Below the pieces are notes generated by a model, which searched no databases, was not told the DNA's origin, and worked only from the letters and a program-made list of their open reading frames with translations. 64,000 nt of DNA from contig JADJOR010000011.1 of NCBI GenBank assembly GCA_016713665.1, forward strand, positions 516,807 to 580,806, written 5' to 3'. This stretch comes from Deltaproteobacteria bacterium (GTDB taxonomy: Bacteria; Myxococcota_A; UBA9160; UBA4427). Both the position numbers and the translations under genes were made by a program. This document shows positions 59,883-64,000 of the stretch, piece by piece. How positions within the stretch are numbered: the first letter of the stretch is position 1; each line of letters starts with the position of its first letter.

Positions 59883-61109
59883 ATGACCGCCGCCGCCCCG
59901 CGCATCCCCGAGCGGGACCCGCTGCTCGAAGCCGTCGACAAGATGCGTCCCGTGATCGAGGCCGGCGCGAGCGAGTCCGAGTCGCTGCGACGTCTGCCCG
60001 ACGCGACGGTGCGTGCGCTCGCGGATTCGGGCCTCTTCCGGATGCTGCTGCCGCGTGAGATGGAAGGCCTCGAGGCGGATCCGGTGACCCAGAGCGAGGT
60101 GATCGAGCGCGTCGCCTACCTCGACGGTTCGACGGCCTGGTGTGCTTTCATCGGGGCGAGCTCGTCGGGCTTCGTCGCCGCCCAGCTCCCCGACGCGGGC
60201 ATTCGCGAGGTCGTCGCCGGCAGCGGCGGTGTCTGGCCCGTCTTCGCCGGCTCCCCCTCGACCGGCGGGAGCGCGACCCGCGTCCCGGGCGGCTATCGCG
60301 TCTCGGGTCGCTGGGCCTGGGCATCCGGCATCGGCCACGCGACCTGGCTGCAGGCGGGCTTCGTGGTGATGGAGGACGGCGCACCCGCCCGCGACGCGAA
60401 CGGCGCGCCGATGATGCGCACGGCGATCTTCCCGGTCGCCGACGTCGAGGTCGAGGACAGCTGGCATACCATGGGCCTGCGCGGCACCGGCAGCGCGCAC
60501 TTCAACAGCGCGGGCCTCGTCGTCCCGGAAGAGCGCACCTACCCCTTCCTCGACACGACGCCTCAGCGCGGCGGCGTGCTCTTCCAGCTCCCCGTGCTCG
60601 GGTTCTTCGGACCGGCCTTCTCGGGCTTCTTCCAGGGCCTCGGCCGGCGCGCCCTCGACGAGGTCGCGCGGATCGCCCAGACGAAGACCCGCGTGCTCGC
60701 GGGGTCGCGGCTCGCCGAGCGTGCCGTCTTCCAGCGCGACCTCGCGCTCGCCGACGGCAGACTGCGCGCCGCGCGCCTGCTCCTGCACCACGAGCTCGAA
60801 GCCCTCTGGCAGCGCCTCCACGAAGGCCGCCCGGCGAGCGCGCTCGAGAACAACCGGCTGCTCTTCGCCTTCACGCATAACGCCCAGACCGCCGTCGAGG
60901 CAGCCGAAATGGCGTTCCGCTATGGCGGCGGCGAGGCGATCTTCCTCGAGAGCCCGCTCCAGCGGATCAAGCGCGACGTCGAAGCCGGGGCCCAGCACGT
61001 CCTGGTGAGCGAGCAGAACTTCGAGCTGCTCGGGAAGGCGATGCTCGGCGTCGACGGCGCATCGCCGGGTATCGCGCCCGTAACGCCGCCGCCGAGCGCT
61101 CCGCGCTGA
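59883..61109 (+). CDS. Acyl-CoA dehydrogenase-fold flavin monooxygenase (HsaA/DszC-type)
   Basis: The 408-residue protein has the acyl-CoA dehydrogenase fold but follows the flavin-dependent monooxygenase subgroup (acyl-CoA_dh_2): LADSGLFRMLLPREMEGLEA, ERVAYLDGSTAWCAFIG, VSGRWAWASGIGHATWLQAG, TMGLRGTGSAHFNSAGLVVP and ALENNRLLFAFTHNAQTAVE. It lacks the catalytic Glu motif of dehydrogenases. Members hydroxylate aromatic or steroid-derived substrates using reduced flavin from a separate reductase, which is not nearby. It is convergent with the VOC gene. Confidence 0.85.
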   Translation: MTAAAPRIPERDPLLEAVDKMRPVIEAGASESESLRRLPDATVRALADSGLFRMLLPREMEGLEADPVTQSEVIERVAYLDGSTAWCAFIGASSSGFVAAQLPDAGIREVVAGSGGVWPVFAGSPSTGGSATRVPGGYRVSGRWAWASGIGHATWLQAGFVVMEDGAPARDANGAPMMRTAIFPVADVEVEDSWHTMGLRGTGSAHFNSAGLVVPEERTYPFLDTTPQRGGVLFQLPVLGFFGPAFSGFFQGLGRRALDEVARIAQTKTRVLAGSRLAERAVFQRDLALADGRLRAARLLLHHELEALWQRLHEGRPASALENNRLLFAFTHNAQTAVEAAEMAFRYGGGEAIFLESPLQRIKRDVEAGAQHVLVSEQNFELLGKAMLGVDGASPGIAPVTPPPSAPR

Positions 61110-61118
61110 GCGTCGAGC

Positions 61119-61865
61119 TCAGTACGGCTTCCCGTGGTCCCGCCACTGCTCGACCTCGTCCCAGTGGTCGGCGAGCCGCTCGACCTCGGGGAGCGGGCCC
61201 GAGAGCTCGGCATACTGGATGATCTCGATCCAGTTGCCGCCGGGATCCTTGACCCAGGAGAAGAGACAGCGATCCATCAGGCGCAGGACCCGGGCGCTGT
61301 GCTCCGCGCCGGCGGCGAGAAGCGCCGCGTGGGCCGCGCGGCAATCGTTCACGATCAACGTGATGTAGACGAAGCCACGGCGGCAGGTCGGCGTCGTCGG
61401 GCGCGCGTTCGCGTCCTCTTCGACGAAGACCTGCGTGTCGCCGACGCGAAATCCGCCCTCGTGGCGGCGGGCGCCCATGCCCTCGATCAGGAAGCGCTCC
61501 TGGGCGTCGACGTCGCGGACGCCGACGGTGATCCCGGCGCTCGTCACGCCCCGCGTGCCGCGCGGCACGAGGGTCACGCCGAGGCCATCGGGATCACGCA
61601 GCGAGCGCGCCGCGGCGAGCCCGTCGCGGGCGATCGTGAGGCCGCGGTAGCCGGTGACGGCCGGACCCATCGGTGTGTCGAAGGACTGGACCTTGAGCTT
61701 GCCGGGCGGGAGGGTAAAGAAGACTTCTTGATAGGTCGGGCTGTGGCGGAGGTTCTCGAGGCGCGGCAGGCCGACCATGTCCTCGTAGAAGGACCACATC
61801 GCCGGCGCGTTGTCCGAGAAGAGACCGGGATCGAGGAGACCGCGGGCGAGCTCGAAGCGGGGCAT
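61119..61865 (-). CDS. VOC (glyoxalase/bleomycin resistance) family protein
   Basis: The 248-residue protein carries two VOC modules: SDNAPAMWSFYEDMVGLPRL in the first, VYITLIVNDCRAAHAALLAA and SWVKDPGGNWIEIIQYAE in the second. The Glu near the end is placed as a metal ligand. It may be an isomerase, lyase or dioxygenase-like enzyme. It is transcribed with the SDR gene that ends 13 bases before its start, so the two form an operon. Confidence 0.85.
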   Translation of the reverse strand: MPRFELARGLLDPGLFSDNAPAMWSFYEDMVGLPRLENLRHSPTYQEVFFTLPPGKLKVQSFDTPMGPAVTGYRGLTIARDGLAAARSLRDPDGLGVTLVPRGTRGVTSAGITVGVRDVDAQERFLIEGMGARRHEGGFRVGDTQVFVEEDANARPTTPTCRRGFVYITLIVNDCRAAHAALLAAGAEHSARVLRLMDRCLFSWVKDPGGNWIEIIQYAELSGPLPEVERLADHWDEVEQWRDHGKPY

Positions 61866-61878
61866 GTCGGATTCCCTT

Positions 61879-62665
61879 TCAGCCGAGGTAGGTGCCGGAG
61901 TCGACGACGAGCAGCTGGCCCGTGATCTTCGAAGAGAGATCGGAGAGGAAGAAGACGACCGAGTCGGCGATGTCGTCGTCGCTCGCGAGCACGCCGAGGG
62001 CCGTCTCGCGCTCGAGCCCTTCGACGACGTCCCGAACGGAAATCCCGCGGCTCGCCGCCTGTCCCTCGGCCCAGCCCTCGACGACGGGCCCCCACTTGAA
62101 CCCCGGCGCGATCGTGTTGACCCGGATGCGATGGCGGCCGAGCTCGCGGGCCAGGTAGCGCACCCCCGTCAGCAGCGCGCCCTTCGACATGGCGTAGACG
62201 AAGCGCAGGACCTCGATCCGCGGCCGGTAGACGCCGTTGGTCCCGATCACGACGACCGAGCCCCCCGCGCTCCGAAAGCAGCGGGACGGCCGCCTTCGTC
62301 ATGCGCATCGTGCCCTTCACGTTGATCTCGGCCGTGCGATCCCAGTCGTCGAGGCCGCCTCCCATCAGGCCGCCCACGACGTGGTCGAGGGCGGCGACGT
62401 GGACGACGCCGTCGAGGCGGCCGAAGCGCGCGCGGGCCAGCTCGACGAGCGCATCGCACGAGTCGCCGGAGGTGATGTCGAGCGCGGCGACCGCGCTCCG
62501 CGTCTCGCCGGGATCGAGCTCGCGGCGGATCTCCGCGGCGCGCGCGCCGTCGAGATCGCCGAGCGCGACCGAGCCGCCCTCCCGCAGCACCGCCTTCGCG
62601 ACCGATCGCCCGAGCCCCGGCCCGACCCCCGACACCAGCACCACGCGTCCCTCGAGCAACCCCAT
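61879..62665 (-). pseudogene. SDR-family oxidoreductase, frameshifted at a G run
   Basis: The N-terminal frame (MGLLEGRVVLVSGVGPGLGR, ALGDLDGARAAEIRREL) breaks at six consecutive G on the coding strand (62261-62266). The C-terminal frame (SVVVIGTNGVYRP, FVYAMSKGALLTGVRYLARE, ITGQLLVVDSGTYLG) continues directly. One G fewer restores an intact SDR of about 261 residues with YxxxK. The usual Ser before the Tyr reads as GTNG. A sequence error in the homopolymer is as likely as a true mutation. Confidence 0.8.
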
Positions 62666-62798
62666 CCCGACTCCGCTCCCTCCCGGCGATGCGTTCGGCG
62701 ATCGCCCGTTCGACGCCGGCGCCCGTTCTGCGCCTTTCATCTGGCCGATCTCGGCGGATCATCGCTCCGACCGATCGCGCCCCGACCCGGCCGGAAGA

Positions 62799-63163
62799 TC
62801 ACTCCGGACGATGACACACCGCCTCGATGTTATGCCCCTCCGGCGCGATCACGAAGGCGCCGTAGTAGCTCGGGTGGTAGATCGCCCGCACGCCCGGCCC
62901 GCCGTTGTCCCGGCCGCCGGCGGCGAGGGCCGCGGCATGGAACGCGTCGACCTCGGCCCGGGTCGCGGCGGCGAAGGCGATGTGCATCGGCCGCTGCGGC
63001 TCGCCGGGGCGAGCCAGAGCTCGCCCTTGCCGTCCCGGCCGAAGGCGGTGACCTCGCCGAGCTCGACGACGATGCCGATCCCGAGCGGCGCGAGCGCACG
63101 CAGGTAGAAGGCCCGGCTCGTCGCCGGGTCGGCGACCTGGAGCGTCAAATGGTCGAGAATCAT
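62799..63163 (-). pseudogene. VOC family protein, frameshifted at a G run
   Basis: The frame from ATG 63163 (MILDHLTLQVADPATSRAFY, GELWLAPASR) is out of register with the following part (QRPMHIAFAAATRAEVDAFH, YYGAFVIAPEGHNIEAVCHR). Adding one base at 63004-63005 (GG to GGG on the coding strand) restores a complete single-module VOC protein of about 121 residues (WLAPGEPQRPMHIAF). As in the neighbouring genes, the fault is in a short G/C run. Confidence 0.8.
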
Positions 63164-63433
63164 CGCCGTCCGTCCCCATCGTCCGGGTGGAGCCGCTCGC
63201 CGTGCGCCGGAAGCTCGCATCGCCGTGAACCCGCGCCGTGCGGCCGCCGTCGAACCGAGCGTGGCCGAAGATAGGGCGCGATTCGACGGGCGCCTCCCGC
63301 GCATCGGCCGCACGCGGCGCGCATCGGCAGCGAGTGCCGGATCGGAGAACGGCCGTCTGCCGGTGGCGAGTTGCCCGGGATCGCCCTTCCAAGGCATGCT
63401 GCCGCGGATCGCAATCGGGGGGAGAAGCGAATC

Positions 63434-64000
63434 ATGATCCATCGCGCGCGCGGGGCCCGTCTCGCCACCGCCGTCCTGACCCTGCTCACCGCCGCCTGGG
63501 CGGTCTCGCTGGACGCGCTCCGAGCCCGACCGGGCACGGCCGCCGAGGCCGCCACACAGGCGGCCGGGCAGGCGGCCAGGCAGGCGGCCGGGGGGCCGGT
63601 GGCCAGACCCGCGGCCCTGCAAGCCGCCCTCGCCGCCGAGGCGCTTCGCATCGTCGGCGCCGGTCAGGGGCGTCCACGTCGAGACCGCGGATGGAACCGT
63701 ACTCGTGTCGCAGGCGTCGGCGCGCGCGGTCCATCCGGCCTCGGTGTCGAAGATCCCGACGACGCTCGCGCTGCTGCGCAAGCTCGGCCCCGACCACCGC
63801 TTCGAGACGCGCTTCCTGGCCCGGGGTCCGATCCGCGCCGGCGCCGTCGAAGGTCCGCTCGTCGTGCGTGCGAACGGCGATCCCTACTTCGTCGACGAGA
63901 ACGCGCTGCTCGTGGCGCGCGCGCTGCGGGATCTCGGAGTGCGGAAGGTCGACGGCGATCTCCGCGTCGAGGGGAAGCTCCTCTTCGACTGGAAGGCCGA
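63434..64000 (+). pseudogene. D-Ala-D-Ala carboxypeptidase/endopeptidase (PBP4, S13 family), partial, frameshifted
   Basis: A signal-peptide-like start (ARLATAVLTLLTAAWAVS) is followed by an Ala-rich stretch. The frame shifts at a run of four G (63666-63669); one G fewer leads into VHVETADGTVLVSQ, then PASVSKIPTTLALLRKLG with the SxxK active-site serine and lysine of PBP4-type enzymes, and LVVRANGDPYFVDENAL. The gene leaves the window at 64000. It would trim or cut peptidoglycan in the periplasm. The single-base break resembles those in the two preceding genes. Confidence 0.75.

Noticed and set aside
1..64000. tRNA or rRNA genes, including a tRNA integration site for the elements
   Set aside because: I found no cloverleaf-like sequence or rRNA segment in intergenic regions; the elements adjoin Rhs coding sequence instead. 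A covariance-model scan would be needed to exclude small RNA genes.

Overview
The window is high-GC DNA from a Gram-negative bacterium. It encodes exported proteins with PEP-CTERM sorting tails, c-type haem proteins, lipoproteins, a large Rhs (polymorphic toxin) protein and many acyl-CoA, steroid-like or fatty-acid catabolism genes. The gene mix (DUF3604, DUF1214, tandem CaiB/BaiF CoA-transferase, sulfotransferase, P450, DUF35 plus thiolase-fold protein) resembles uncultured Myxococcota/Binatota-type proteobacteria. That placement is an inference from gene content only.

Region 1 (1-21,330) is a catabolic and regulatory neighbourhood. It holds a dienelactone-hydrolase-like gene (partial), two SDRs, an Old Yellow Enzyme, a P450 divergent from a TetR regulator, an ACMSD-type amidohydrolase behind a 20-bp palindrome, a DUF3604 protein, a second TetR and a PEP-CTERM protein. 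The DUF3604 and PEP-CTERM genes share a matching promoter/operator. Then come a Baeyer-Villiger-type flavoprotein, an operon of Ltp2-like thiolase-fold protein, DUF35, enoyl-CoA hydratase and TIM-barrel isomerase, DUF1214 plus sulfotransferase, an epimerase and a HAF-repeat PEP-CTERM protein.

Region 2 (about 21,380-50,145) is an accessory island bracketed by two related IS-end remnants. Its core is one very large exported Rhs gene on the minus strand (47,424 to 39,477). The gene is broken by an IS256-type element (8-bp target duplication), an IS481-type element and one inserted base; removing all three restores one open frame of about 1,809 codons. Downstream is an array of orphan Rhs C-terminal tips with candidate immunity genes. 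Two homologous mobile elements of about 6.1 and 6.4 kb separate the tips. Each carries a tyrosine recombinase, a CHC2/TOPRIM/P-loop primase-helicase and a divergent XRE regulator, and each ends in the same Rhs codons (Y-N-W-H). Between the XRE gene and a structured right end each element has a cargo slot: a DUF2281/PemK-type toxin-antitoxin pair in copy 1, and a three-TM protein plus a TIR-like (DUF1863) protein in copy 2. I read this as a recombinase element that shuffles Rhs toxin tips and carries interchangeable defence/addiction cargo. Upstream of the Rhs gene is a haem protein/beta-helix protein pair.

Region 3 (50,146-64,000) returns to chromosomal-type genes: a fused double CaiB/BaiF transferase, an aldo/keto reductase, an overlapping STT3-like/methyltransferase/GT2/DUF2304/GT-C glycosylation cluster, an acyl-CoA dehydrogenase-fold flavoprotein, a VOC protein, an SDR, a second VOC protein and the start of a PBP4-type carboxypeptidase. 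The last three are each broken by a single-base indel in a G/C run, so sequence error is a serious possibility there and possibly for some breaks in the island.
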